A stretch of 36,567 nucleotides of DNA from JACJXF01 sp964349045 (GCA_964349045.1 CAYGFI010000031.1:1-36567); one strand, 5' to 3'. Positions 17,694-26,194 are shown, numbered from the stretch's first letter. Notes: a model not told the origin generated them from the letters alone. Numbers and translations: made by a program.

Positions 17694-19115
17694 ATGAATG
17701 TTACAAAATTATTTTCAAGCTTGTATGCCCTACCTGCCGGCCTTGCCGATATAATCACTCCTGTTACCATATATCTTAAGGTACGTGATCAGTATCCCAA
17801 TGCTATCCTGCTCGAGAGTTCCGATTATCATGGCAACGCGAACAGCATGAGTTATATTTGCTTCGATCAGCTTTCTGTTTTTAAACTCGAAAACCGTGAA
17901 ATATCCATTTCTTTTTGCAATGGAGAGAAAACAAACATCCCTGTAAAAGATATAATGACCGTTCCGGAAACATTGCAGGCTTATATTCAATCATTCCATA
18001 TCATTAAACAAACCGACTTAAGCGGAATGGCTGTTAATGGAATTTTCGGATACACCGCGTACGATGCCATTAGCAGTTTCGAGACCATTCACTTTAAAAA
18101 CAGCCCGGAAAAGGATTGCCAGATTCCCGAAATGCAGTATGGCCTGTATCGTTTCGTCCTGGGTATAAACCATTTCACCAATCGTATTTACCTTCTCGAA
18201 AATTTTCCCGAGGGTGAAGCAAGCCGGATGACCGAGGTTACAAAGCTGCTATCCAACCGGAACTTTGGCACTTTTCACTTTGAAGCCGGCTTTGAGGAAA
18301 AATCCAATATGAACGATAATGATTTCATGAAAATTGTCGGACTTGGCAAAAAGCATTGTTTCCTCGGTGATGTTTTCCAGATTGTTTTATCACGACAGTT
18401 TTCCCAAAAGTTTAAAGGGGATGAATTCAATGTTTACAGGGCTTTACGTAATATCAACCCCTCACCCTATTTGTTTTATTTTGATTTCGGTGGATTCAAA
18501 CTTTTTGGTTCTTCACCGGAAGCACAACTGGTAATTGAAAAGGGCGTTGCACGTATTAACCCGATTGCCGGAACCTTTAAAAGAAGCGGAAATGATGAGG
18601 AAGACCGGCAACTGGCCATCGATCTCACAAACGACAAAAAGGAAAACGCCGAACACGTTATGTTGGTTGATCTGGCTCGTAATGACCTTAGCCGGACCTC
18701 CTCCCGCGTAATGGTGAAAACTTACCGTGAAGTGCAGTTCTATTCCCATGTGATTCATCTTGTTTCAGAGGTAACGGGGGAAATGAAACCCGGCTTTAAT
18801 CCTGTTAAAGTATTTGCCGATTCGTTTCCTGCCGGTACACTTTCGGGTGCTCCAAAATTTAAAGCCATGGAGCTTATTGATACTTATGAAAACCGGAACA
18901 GGGGTTTTTATGGCGGAGCTATCGGTTACCTCGGTTTTAACGGGGATGTAAATCATGCCATTATGATCAGATCATTCCTGAGTAAAAACAATACACTCTT
19001 TTACCAGGCAGGGGCAGGAATAACCGCTGGATCCGTTGAAAAAAATGAATTGAAAGAAGTGAATAATAAATTAGGCGCGTTGAAAATGGCGATTGAGATC
19101 GCGAGGGATATTTAA
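17694..19115 (+). CDS. trpE: Anthranilate synthase component I
   Basis: The protein has 473 residues. It converts chorismate to anthranilate using ammonia delivered by TrpG, the first step of Trp synthesis in the cytoplasm. The N-terminal domain carries the Trp feedback motif LLES at 39-42. The chorismate-binding domain contains NPSPYLFYFDFGGF, PIAGTFKR, ENAEHVMLVDLARNDLSR and FPAGTLSGAPK. Ala292 in PIAGT marks it as anthranilate synthase; aminodeoxychorismate synthase (PabB) has Lys there. Both enzyme feedback and the leader attenuator should therefore control flux. It is the first structural gene of trpEGDCFBA and is separated from trpG by a 290-nt gap filled largely by an octamer array. 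Confidence 0.97.
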   Translation: MNVTKLFSSLYALPAGLADIITPVTIYLKVRDQYPNAILLESSDYHGNANSMSYICFDQLSVFKLENREISISFCNGEKTNIPVKDIMTVPETLQAYIQSFHIIKQTDLSGMAVNGIFGYTAYDAISSFETIHFKNSPEKDCQIPEMQYGLYRFVLGINHFTNRIYLLENFPEGEASRMTEVTKLLSNRNFGTFHFEAGFEEKSNMNDNDFMKIVGLGKKHCFLGDVFQIVLSRQFSQKFKGDEFNVYRALRNINPSPYLFYFDFGGFKLFGSSPEAQLVIEKGVARINPIAGTFKRSGNDEEDRQLAIDLTNDKKENAEHVMLVDLARNDLSRTSSRVMVKTYREVQFYSHVIHLVSEVTGEMKPGFNPVKVFADSFPAGTLSGAPKFKAMELIDTYENRNRGFYGGAIGYLGFNGDVNHAIMIRSFLSKNNTLFYQAGAGITAGSVEKNELKEVNNKLGALKMAIEIARDI

Positions 19116-19116
19116 T

Positions 19117-19340
19117 TTGAAAATGGGATAATTTGATAATTTGAAAATGGGGAAATTTGAAAATGAGAAAATGGGAAAATCTGAAAATGAGAGAATTTGA
19201 AAATGAGATCACGCCATCACGTCATCACCTCGTCACGTCGTCACGTCATCACGTCATCATGTCGTCACGTCATCACGTCATCACGTCGTCACATCGTCAC
19301 GTCGTCACGTCGTCACGTCGTCACGTCCTAAAGTCATCAC
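19117..19340 (+). repeat. Octamer array, 28 units in perfect register with a mid-array switch of consensus
   Basis: By hand count, 28 consecutive 8-bp units with no insertion or deletion start 2 nt after the trpE stop. Units 1-11 follow NNGANAAT (mostly TTGAAAAT, GGGAAAAT, GAGAAAAT). Unit 12 (19205-19212) is the hybrid GAGATCAC. Units 13-28 follow GTCRTCAC, the reverse complement of the GTGAYGAC units seen in other arrays, with variants CTCGTCAC, ATCGTCAC and GTCCTAAA. The second half is free of plus-strand stops in one frame, which creates a spurious repetitive reading frame (19157-19360). No spacers or dyads typical of CRISPR are present. Confidence 0.95.
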
Positions 19341-19405
19341 AAGAAAAAAAACTTCGATAAACCAAAACAAGCTTTGATAACTTTTCACTGAACAAAATCG
19401 AAATA

Positions 19406-19975
19406 ATGAAAATATTAGTATTAGACAATTACGACTCTTTCACTTATAACCTGGTGCACATCCTGAAAGAAATTACCGGCGGCCCTGTGGATGTATTCCG
19501 AAATGATGAAATTTCTCTGGATAAGATATCAGGATACGATAAGATTGTTATTTCTCCCGGACCCGGGTTACCCGATTCTGCGGGAATCTCAAAGGAGCTT
19601 ATACGGAAATATGCTCCCACAAAGAGTATCCTTGGCGTGTGCCTCGGGTGTCAGGCTATTGCAGAGGTTTATGGTGGAAGTCTTACCAATCTTGATCAGG
19701 TTTATCACGGAGTTGCAACCTATATGAAAGTGCTTGATGAAAACGACCGGTTATTCAGAGATATTCCCCGGGAATTTACTGCCGGGCGATATCATTCATG
19801 GGTTGTCAATGATTTCGATTTACCGGCGGAACTAAAAATCACCTGCGTTGATGAACAAAATATGATCATGTCGCTGAGTCATGTGAAGTACAATCTAAAG
19901 GGTGTACAGTTTCATCCTGAATCGGTGCTGACGAGGTATGGGAAGCAGATGTTGGCAAATTGGGTTGGGGAGTGA
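19406..19975 (+). CDS. trpG: Anthranilate synthase component II (glutamine amidotransferase)
   Basis: The protein has 189 residues and is a single class I glutamine amidotransferase domain. It hydrolyses glutamine and channels ammonia to TrpE. The catalytic triad is visible: Cys79 in GVCLGCQAI, His170 and Glu172 in VQFHPESVLT. The oxyanion motif SPGPGLPDSAG is at about 51-61. The N-terminus MKILVLDNYDSFTYNL is typical. It could also serve PabB (folate synthesis), as TrpG does in some bacteria. Its last codon and stop form the first unit of the following octamer array. Confidence 0.97.
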   Translation: MKILVLDNYDSFTYNLVHILKEITGGPVDVFRNDEISLDKISGYDKIVISPGPGLPDSAGISKELIRKYAPTKSILGVCLGCQAIAEVYGGSLTNLDQVYHGVATYMKVLDENDRLFRDIPREFTAGRYHSWVVNDFDLPAELKITCVDEQNMIMSLSHVKYNLKGVQFHPESVLTRYGKQMLANWVGE

Positions 19976-20041
19976 ATGAGTAAATGAGTGAATGGATAAA
20001 TGAGTGAATGGATAAATGAGTGAATGAGTGAATGGGTAAAT
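19970..20041 (+). repeat. Octamer array, 9 units (GAGTGAAT/GGATAAAT), overlapping the trpG stop
   Basis: Nine contiguous 8-bp units: GAGTGAAT five times, GGATAAAT twice, GAGTAAAT and GGGTAAAT once each. The first unit contains the final Glu codon and TGA stop of trpG. The last ends 10 nt before the trpD ATG. Every unit carries TGA or TAA, and because 8 is not a multiple of 3 the array closes all three plus-strand frames. Confidence 0.93.
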
Positions 20042-20051
20042 AAAATATCTT

Positions 20052-21038
20052 ATGAAAGAATTATTACAAAGACTTACAACCTACCAGCACCTGGGGCGCG
20101 AGGAAGCAAAGGAAACGCTTATAAAGATTACCAAAGGTGTATATAACCAATCTGAAATTGCTGCTTTTCTTACGGTTTTTATGATGCGGATGATTACGGT
20201 AAATGAGCTGGCTGGCTTTCGGGATGCTCTGCTCGAACTTTGCCTGGTTACAGACCTTTCCGATTTTGAAACCATTGATCTATGTGGTACGGGTGGTGAT
20301 GGTAAAAATACTTTTAATATATCCACTCTCTCATCGCTTGTTGTGGCCGGGGCTGGAAAAAAAGTTGCCAAACACGGGAATTACGGGGTGTCATCGGCCT
20401 GCGGATCCAGTAATATTATGGAGTTCTACGGTTATAAATTTACAAACGACCGGGATACACTTCGTTCACAACTCGACAAGGCCAACATCTGCTTTATGCA
20501 TGCTCCTCTGTTTCACCCGGCAATGAAAAGCGTCGGCCCCATCCGCCGGGAACTCGGTGTGAAAACCTTTTTCAACATGTTAGGTCCCATGGTAAATCCC
20601 TCTTTCCCGAAGAATCAGCTTATAGGGGTTTTTAGCCTTGAAACTGCTCGTCTTTACAATTACATCTACCAGCAAACCGACCGGAATTATTCCATAATTT
20701 TTTCCCTCGATGGATATGATGAAATTTCCCTCACAGGAGATTTTAAAATTATTTCCAATGGCGAAGAACAGTTATTTTCACCTGCACAGATTGGCATGCC
20801 TACCCTTTCGTCCACAGATTTATTCGGGGGAGATACTGTGGAGGAGGCAGCAAAAATATTTACATCAATTCTGGCGGGAGATGGCACTGAAGCACAGAAT
20901 GCAGCTGTAATAGTGAACTCCGGAATGGCGCTTCGGCGCCTGTCCCCCGAAAAAAATATAGAGGAATGTTTTGAAGTTGCAAAATCCTCATTGTTTGGCG
21001 GAAAAGCATTGGAAACCCTTAAGAAAATAGTAGCATGA
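20052..21038 (+). CDS. trpD: Anthranilate phosphoribosyltransferase
   Basis: The protein has 328 residues. It transfers phosphoribose from PRPP to anthranilate. The helical N-terminal domain is followed by the PRPP/Mg-binding motif CGTGGDGKNTFNIST starting at Cys78, then KHGNYGVSSACGSSN (Lys107 onward) and the anthranilate-site region PIRRELGVKTFFNMLGP. This is stand-alone TrpD with no amidotransferase fusion, as TrpG is separate here. Its TGA overlaps the trpC ATG (ATGA at 21035-21038), so translation of the two is probably coupled. Confidence 0.97.
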   Translation: MKELLQRLTTYQHLGREEAKETLIKITKGVYNQSEIAAFLTVFMMRMITVNELAGFRDALLELCLVTDLSDFETIDLCGTGGDGKNTFNISTLSSLVVAGAGKKVAKHGNYGVSSACGSSNIMEFYGYKFTNDRDTLRSQLDKANICFMHAPLFHPAMKSVGPIRRELGVKTFFNMLGPMVNPSFPKNQLIGVFSLETARLYNYIYQQTDRNYSIIFSLDGYDEISLTGDFKIISNGEEQLFSPAQIGMPTLSSTDLFGGDTVEEAAKIFTSILAGDGTEAQNAAVIVNSGMALRRLSPEKNIEECFEVAKSSLFGGKALETLKKIVA

Positions 21039-21826
21039 GCATACTCGACCAAATCATTGCCCACAAGAGATCGGAGGTCGCTGTACGGAAAAAGTTATTT
21101 TCAGTATATTCCCTCGAAGCTTCGGAATATTTTGCTTCAGAAAGGCCTTCCTTTCGTGATGCTATTTCTGCAAAAGGACCCTCGATAATCGGTGAATTTA
21201 AAAGAAAGTCTCCCTCCAAAGGTATCATAAACAGGTTTGTTGAAATCGACCAGGTAGCCAAAGGATATGAAGCTGCCGGGGTAAATGCGATGAGTATTCT
21301 GACGGACCTGGAATTTTTCGGTGGCGATGAACTGGATCTGCAGAAAGTTGCCGCTTTTTCAACATTACCCCTCTTACGTAAAGATTTTATTGTGGACGAA
21401 TACCAGATCATTGAATCAAAATCGATAGGAGCCAGCGCTATTTTACTTATTGCCGCAGTGCTGACAAAGAAAGAAATTCATAAATTTACCCGGCTGGCCG
21501 ATACCCTGGGTCTCGATATTCTATGTGAAATTCATGATCCATCTGAACTTGAAAAACTGGATAAAAGGAATACTATTCTGGGAATTAATAACCGGAATCT
21601 AAAGACTTTTTCAGTAGATATAGGCCATAGCCAGGAGCTGATAAGGCAACTACCCGCCGGGAGCCTCAAAGTTGCAGAAAGCGGGTTAAGCAGTTTCGAA
21701 GAGGTTAAGCTATTATTTGAAACGGGATTTGATGCTTTTCTGATCGGGGAAAATTTTATGCGGACACCCGACCCCGGAAGGGCGGCAGAGAAATTTATCA
21801 GGGGATTGAAACAGGAGATACGATGA
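21035..21826 (+). CDS. trpC: Indole-3-glycerol-phosphate synthase
   Basis: The protein has 263 residues and is a TIM barrel converting CdRP to indole-3-glycerol phosphate. Catalytic positions known in the family can be matched: Glu54 and Lys56 in GEFKRKSPSKG, general acid Lys116 in LLRKDFIVDE, general base Glu165 in LCEIHD, and Asn185 in LGINNRNL. VAESGLSS lies near the phosphate site. It is monofunctional because TrpF is a separate gene. It overlaps trpD by 4 nt at its start and trpF by 4 nt (ATGA at 21823-21826) at its end. Confidence 0.97.
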   Translation: MSILDQIIAHKRSEVAVRKKLFSVYSLEASEYFASERPSFRDAISAKGPSIIGEFKRKSPSKGIINRFVEIDQVAKGYEAAGVNAMSILTDLEFFGGDELDLQKVAAFSTLPLLRKDFIVDEYQIIESKSIGASAILLIAAVLTKKEIHKFTRLADTLGLDILCEIHDPSELEKLDKRNTILGINNRNLKTFSVDIGHSQELIRQLPAGSLKVAESGLSSFEEVKLLFETGFDAFLIGENFMRTPDPGRAAEKFIRGLKQEIR

Positions 21827-22473
21827 ACCAAATCAAAATTAAAGTGTGTGGTATGCGCGATCCCGGAAACATTCGTCGGTTGGCAGAGCTGAAGCCCGAC
21901 CTGCTGGGATTGGTATTTTATCCGCATTCACCCCGCTATGCAGGTGCATCCCCGGCAGATGGGATGTTCGATTCTTTTCCTCATGGAATACTAAAAACAG
22001 GGGTTTTTGTCGATGAGGATTTAAAAAACATTAATGAGCATGTTCTCAATTTCGGACTTCAGGCAGTGCAATTACATGGTAACGAATCCCCTGAAATGTG
22101 CATACAGCTTAAATCAACCGGCGTTAAAGTTATTAAGGCTTTTAGTATAGATGATACAATTGATTTTTCAAAGATGACACCCTATATATCAGGCTGTGAC
22201 TGGTTTTTGTTTGATACATTTTCGAAAATTCCCGGTGGAAGCGGAAAAAGATTTAACTGGAACGTCCTTGAAAAATATGACCTTGTTCAACCTTTTTTTC
22301 TTAGTGGAGGGATAGGGCCGGAAGATGCTGAGCGGATCCTGAAATTGAATCACACCGAGTTAGCGGGAGTAGATATTAACAGCAGGTTTGAGACCAGGCC
22401 GGGATTGAAGGATATTGAACAGGTAGGTCAGTTTATTTTAAAAATAAGAAGCAACCAATTTATTAATTATTAA
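21823..22473 (+). CDS. trpF: Phosphoribosylanthranilate isomerase
   Basis: The protein has 216 residues and is a TIM barrel catalysing the Amadori rearrangement of PRA to CdRP. The catalytic pair is visible: Cys9 in KVCGM and Asp131 in LFDTFSK. PGGSGKRFNW and LSGGI form the phosphate-binding loops. It overlaps trpC by 4 nt, and its TAA shares one base with the trpB ATG (TAATG at 22471-22475). Confidence 0.96.
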   Translation: MNQIKIKVCGMRDPGNIRRLAELKPDLLGLVFYPHSPRYAGASPADGMFDSFPHGILKTGVFVDEDLKNINEHVLNFGLQAVQLHGNESPEMCIQLKSTGVKVIKAFSIDDTIDFSKMTPYISGCDWFLFDTFSKIPGGSGKRFNWNVLEKYDLVQPFFLSGGIGPEDAERILKLNHTELAGVDINSRFETRPGLKDIEQVGQFILKIRSNQFINY

Positions 22474-23663
22474 TGATGCAAACATTTCTATCAAACGAAA
22501 AGGGCTACTATGGCGATTTCGGGGGAGCATTTGTTCCCGAGATGCTTCGGGAAAATGTTGAGAATTTGAGAAAGGTGTATTTTAACATAATTGAGTCGGA
22601 CACTTTCAAAAAGGAATTCCACGATCTCCTGGTTAATTATGCCGGACGCCCTTCTCCCCTGTTTTTTGCAAAGCGTTTAAGCGGGAAGTACGGCGCCAAG
22701 ATATATCTCAAGAGAGAAGATCTGAATCATACCGGTTCGCACAAAATCAATAATACTCTGGGGCAGATACTATTGGCAAGACACATGGGAAAGAAAAGGA
22801 TCATTGCGGAAACCGGGGCGGGTCAGCATGGCGTGGCAACAGCTACCGTATGCGCACTGATGAACATGAAATGCGTCGTTTATATGGGTGAAACCGATAT
22901 AGAACGCCAGGAACCCAACGTGCGAAGGATGGAGATGCTTGGCGCAGAAGTCATTCCTGCATCAAGCGGTAATAAGACGCTGAAAGATGCTACAAACGAA
23001 GCCTTACGCGATTGGATATGCAACCCCGAAGATACATTCTATATAATTGGCTCGGTAGTGGGTCCACATCCGTATCCCGACCTCGTGGCCCGCTTACAAT
23101 CGGTTATAAGTGAGGAATTATTATGGCAGATGAAGGAGTCAGAAGGCACGGAAGACCCTGATTATATAATTGCCTGTGTTGGGGGAGGAAGCAATGCTGC
23201 CGGTTCATTCTATCATTATCTCGACCGCAAAAACGTGAAACTGATTGGTGTTGAAGCATCCGGTAAAGGAGTGGATACCGGATTAACGGCTGCAACCATA
23301 GCAGTAGGTGAGCCGGGGATAATTCATGGCAGTATGACGATGCTGATGCAGACTGCCGATGGGCAGATCACGGAGCCGTATTCGATTTCAGCCGGACTTG
23401 ATTACCCGGGAATTGGTCCTCTTCACGCGTGGCTTGCATCCACCGGGCGGGCTACATACATGAATATAAACGATAAGGAGGCTCTTTTTGCCGCATACGA
23501 ACTTACCCGAATGGAAGGCATTATTCCCGCTCTCGAATGTGCCCATGCACTGGCTGTTTTAGGTAAACTGGATTTGAAGGAACACGAAACCGTTGTAGTG
23601 AATGTTTCCGGAAGAGGAGATAAGGATATGCAGGCGTATATTAACGCGAGGAGCCTTTTTTAA
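22473..23663 (+). CDS. trpB: Tryptophan synthase beta chain
   Basis: The protein has 396 residues and belongs to the TrpB1 type. It condenses indole with serine on PLP. Lys91 in HTGSHKINN holds the cofactor, and the phosphate loop CVGGGSNAAGSF is present, as are GAGQHGVATA and YLGEFG-like N-terminal contacts (GYYGDFGGAFVPE). Two adjacent ATG codons (22473, 22476) make the exact start uncertain by one residue. The first overlaps the trpF stop. A hairpin and a heptamer repeat separate it from trpA, so the alpha and beta genes are not coupled by overlap. Confidence 0.97.
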   Translation: MMQTFLSNEKGYYGDFGGAFVPEMLRENVENLRKVYFNIIESDTFKKEFHDLLVNYAGRPSPLFFAKRLSGKYGAKIYLKREDLNHTGSHKINNTLGQILLARHMGKKRIIAETGAGQHGVATATVCALMNMKCVVYMGETDIERQEPNVRRMEMLGAEVIPASSGNKTLKDATNEALRDWICNPEDTFYIIGSVVGPHPYPDLVARLQSVISEELLWQMKESEGTEDPDYIIACVGGGSNAAGSFYHYLDRKNVKLIGVEASGKGVDTGLTAATIAVGEPGIIHGSMTMLMQTADGQITEPYSISAGLDYPGIGPLHAWLASTGRATYMNINDKEALFAAYELTRMEGIIPALECAHALAVLGKLDLKEHETVVVNVSGRGDKDMQAYINARSLF

Positions 23664-23668
23664 AATTA

Positions 23669-23695
23669 GAATTCTGAAGGTTGAATTCAGAATTC
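23669..23695 (+). repeat. Perfect inverted repeat between trpB and trpA
   Basis: The 10-bp arms GAATTCTGAA and TTCAGAATTC flank a 7-nt loop, starting 6 nt after the trpB stop. No T-run follows, so it is not an intrinsic terminator. In mRNA it would be a stable stem protecting or processing the trpB 3' end; this role is inferred. Confidence 0.7.
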
Positions 23696-23720
23696 CAACT
23701 TCACTGATAATTTCAAAAAA

Positions 23721-23748
23721 TTCTAAATTCTAAATTCTAAATTCTAAA
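23721..23748 (+). repeat. Heptamer array, 4 units (TTCTAAA)
   Basis: Four contiguous copies of TTCTAAA end 10 nt before the trpA start. This is the only array in the window with a 7-bp period. It occupies the same position, abutting the next start codon, as the octamer arrays before leuD and leuB. Confidence 0.9.
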
Positions 23749-23758
23749 TTTCCTCCCC

Positions 23759-24529
23759 ATGAATCGTATAACCCAGCTTTTCAATTCCGGAAAAAAAGAT
23801 ATCCTTTCCATTTATTTTACTGCCGGGTATCCGTCTCTTAACGATACATTCCGCACCATAACCGAACTTGACAAGCGGGGAGTAGAGATGATCGAGATCG
23901 GAATTCCCTTTTCTGATCCGATTGCTGATGGACCGGTAATTCAGAAAAGTGGCACAAAAGCGCTCAGAAACGGAATGACACTTATTCTGCTTTTCGAGCA
24001 ACTAAAAGAAATCCGCGAATACGCCCAGGTTCCGCTGGTATTAATGGGTTATATCAACCCTATTCTGCGAATGGGAATGGAAAAATTCTTAGAAAACGCA
24101 TCCAACACGGGAATTGACGGGGTGATCATTCCTGACCTTCCCCCGGAAGAATTCAATGAGAAATACAGATTAATGTTTGAAAGCGCCGGGATTTATAATA
24201 ATTTTCTCATAACCCCACAAACTCCTGATAACCGGCTTAAACAAATTGATGAATGGTCAAAGGGATTTTTGTATATGGTTTCATCTGCGTCAACAACCGG
24301 CAGCCGCGATTCATTTGACGAAAAACAACTGGAATATTTCAAAAGAGTAAGCGATATGAATATGAAAACCCCAAGGCTTATTGGATTTGGGGTGTCTAAT
24401 CAAACAACTTTTGAACAGGCATGCAGGTATTCAGATGGAGCAATTATCGGTTCTGCTTTTATCAATGCAATGAGTGAAAATGGTACCCTGGCGCAGAAAG
24501 TAAGCGGGTTTCTGGAGTCGATAAGATAA
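23759..24529 (+). CDS. trpA: Tryptophan synthase alpha chain
   Basis: The protein has 256 residues and is a TIM barrel cleaving indole-3-glycerol phosphate to indole, which is channelled to TrpB. The catalytic residues match the family: Glu46 in MIEIGIPFSDP and Asp57 in DPIADGP. Further motifs are LMGYINPILRMG, GVIIPDLPPEE and YMVSSASTTGSR. It is the last gene of the operon. Only 3 nt separate its stop from the stop of the convergent gene at 24533, so no terminator fits between them and transcripts should overlap. Confidence 0.97.
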   Translation: MNRITQLFNSGKKDILSIYFTAGYPSLNDTFRTITELDKRGVEMIEIGIPFSDPIADGPVIQKSGTKALRNGMTLILLFEQLKEIREYAQVPLVLMGYINPILRMGMEKFLENASNTGIDGVIIPDLPPEEFNEKYRLMFESAGIYNNFLITPQTPDNRLKQIDEWSKGFLYMVSSASTTGSRDSFDEKQLEYFKRVSDMNMKTPRLIGFGVSNQTTFEQACRYSDGAIIGSAFINAMSENGTLAQKVSGFLESIR

Positions 24530-24532
24530 TAT

Positions 24533-25978
24533 CTACTTATCCGTTCCTTCACCAGGCAACGAATATTGGATTTTCAGCCTTGGCCGCATATATTCATCAG
24601 GATAATCGCTTGATACAAACCTAAAGCCAGGATATGACTCTTCAGGGTAAAGCCTCATCAAAATACCATAGTTCGGCAGAGGTATGCTATCAATATATGG
24701 ATCGGGGACAAACAAACCAGTCACATCAATATCAATAAAGTTCGCGTTTTTTACAAAAGGAAAAAGCATAACCTGGCTAATCTCAGTTGTTTGCGGTTGA
24801 TTATTCCAGGTAACTTTATTTTCTTCCCAGGGTTCTATGATCTGTTGAAATGCGGCTCCATTCACCAGGCAATTGCATTTTTTATTTCTGTAAAACCACG
24901 AAGAATCAACTTCCCAGGGTATAGGAATGTCATAATGAAGTGTAAGCGTGACATTATGAATTATTGCACTCTTTGGCAGTTGTTCCTGATTGAAATATAT
25001 CAGGCTACGGGTTGTACGCATAACGGTAAGGATTGAATCGGACAGGAAAGAACTCTCAAAATACCTGTAGTTTCCAAAATTAACATCAGGATTCAGATCC
25101 GAAAGCCATGCATCTTTTCCATCATCGGGTCCCGGCTGAAGAACAAGAGTATGTAAATTGTTTGTTTCAATGTAAATGATGAATGGATTTTCTTCGCTTG
25201 CACCTATTAATTCCGCTACGGAAATGACAAGCCTCACCTCAGGATATCCTTCTTTAAACACGATCAGTTCATAATAATCTGAATATCTGACCTCCAGTTT
25301 ATTAACCGTTGCTTCAAGGTGATAATAGTGTCCCCATCCATCATAACCTGATATGAATAAGTCTGCAGCAGTATAGGGTGGTGGATCAATACTGGACGGA
25401 CTGATCATCTGTACCAATACATAAAAGTTTCTTGTGTTTACAACCTCAACCCTAAAAGAAGTATATCCAAAATCGGAAGGTGAATACCCATCCACTAAAA
25501 GTACCTCCGGTGCAATTTGTGTTGTGATATCCGGTTTTATAGTGAAAAACAAAGGGAGTGGCTGATTTACAAGATACGCTCTTGGAGAGTCTGCCAGGGG
25601 AGAAGCATAAATCACCTGGCCTTCACTATTTATAACCATGAATTTCTTAAGAAAAAAATCACCTGTTTTTATTTCGATTTGTTCAGTAACAAATCCATTT
25701 CCAAAACTATACAAGGGGATTAGTTTATCCTCAATAACGGTTCCCCCATTTAAATCCTCAACTGTAATGAGAATCTGATAAGAAGAATATATAATGGTAT
25801 CCGTTTTAATAATGTTGCGCTGACCCGACTTCATTGTCGAAAAATCGTCAGACACTGACAAAGTAAACTTAAGCTTTCCCGTAAAAAGTTCATGATCAGC
25901 TTTTTTTTGGCAGGAATATAATCCGGTAAGCATCACCAGGCTTACTAATACAGGTATGATTCGCAGATTTGTTCTCAT
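24533..25978 (-). CDS. DNRLRE-domain lipoprotein of unknown role
   Basis: The protein has 481 residues. The signal peptide ends in lipobox LYSC with Cys23. The N-terminal half (about 30-270) is beta-rich with no motif I can name. From about 279 to 475 a DNRLRE/CBM96-like domain is recognisable (YFESSFLSDSILTVMRTTRS, then LIYFNQEQLPKSAIIHNVTL and RLYPEESYPGFRFVSSDYPD). Such domains occur in surface proteins and are thought to bind polysaccharide or support adhesion. The acidic surface-export signal is not obvious after Cys23 (QKKADHE). It is convergent with trpA, and no promoter consensus was found upstream. It does not look related to Trp metabolism. Confidence 0.72.
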   Translation of the reverse strand: MRTNLRIIPVLVSLVMLTGLYSCQKKADHELFTGKLKFTLSVSDDFSTMKSGQRNIIKTDTIIYSSYQILITVEDLNGGTVIEDKLIPLYSFGNGFVTEQIEIKTGDFFLKKFMVINSEGQVIYASPLADSPRAYLVNQPLPLFFTIKPDITTQIAPEVLLVDGYSPSDFGYTSFRVEVVNTRNFYVLVQMISPSSIDPPPYTAADLFISGYDGWGHYYHLEATVNKLEVRYSDYYELIVFKEGYPEVRLVISVAELIGASEENPFIIYIETNNLHTLVLQPGPDDGKDAWLSDLNPDVNFGNYRYFESSFLSDSILTVMRTTRSLIYFNQEQLPKSAIIHNVTLTLHYDIPIPWEVDSSWFYRNKKCNCLVNGAAFQQIIEPWEENKVTWNNQPQTTEISQVMLFPFVKNANFIDIDVTGLFVPDPYIDSIPLPNYGILMRLYPEESYPGFRFVSSDYPDEYMRPRLKIQYSLPGEGTDK

Positions 25979-26070
25979 AGCCTTTAAATTTTTATTAAGT
26001 TACTCTGAAATGCGTGTAATGTCAAGATGCGGTTTTTTGACAAAAGGTTGCGTGGTGAGAATATGGGAAA

Positions 26071-26142
26071 GTGACGACGTGACGATGTGACGACGTGAAG
26101 ACGTGACGATGTGACGACGTGACGATGTGACGACGTGACGAC
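26071..26142 (+). repeat. Octamer array, 9 units (GTGACGAY)
   Basis: Nine contiguous 8-bp units: GTGACGAC five times, GTGACGAT three times and GTGAAGAC once. The array lies between the divergent DNRLRE gene and the sugar dehydrogenase gene. It is the same motif, in opposite orientation, as the second half of the array at 19117. The rest of the 320-nt gap (25979-26298) holds only the promoter candidate at 26163 and AT-rich DNA. Confidence 0.93.
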
Positions 26143-26162
26143 GTTAACTTTTCAATGAACTA

Positions 26163-26194
26163 TTTCTTAATAGGAATAAATTAATTTAATTTTG
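26163..26194 (+). promoter_or_regulatory. Candidate promoter of the sugar dehydrogenase gene
   Basis: TTTC at 26163-26166 (one mismatch to TTTG), a 20-nt spacer, then TAATTTTG at 26187-26194, a perfect TAnnTTTG. It begins 21 nt after the octamer array and would give a 5' leader of roughly 100 nt before the ATG at 26299. Confidence 0.42.

Noticed and set aside
19157..19360. Repetitive plus-strand reading frame rich in SRHHV repeats
   Set aside because: It is a by-product of the GTCRTCAC octamer array being stop-free in one frame; no start context or family resemblance.
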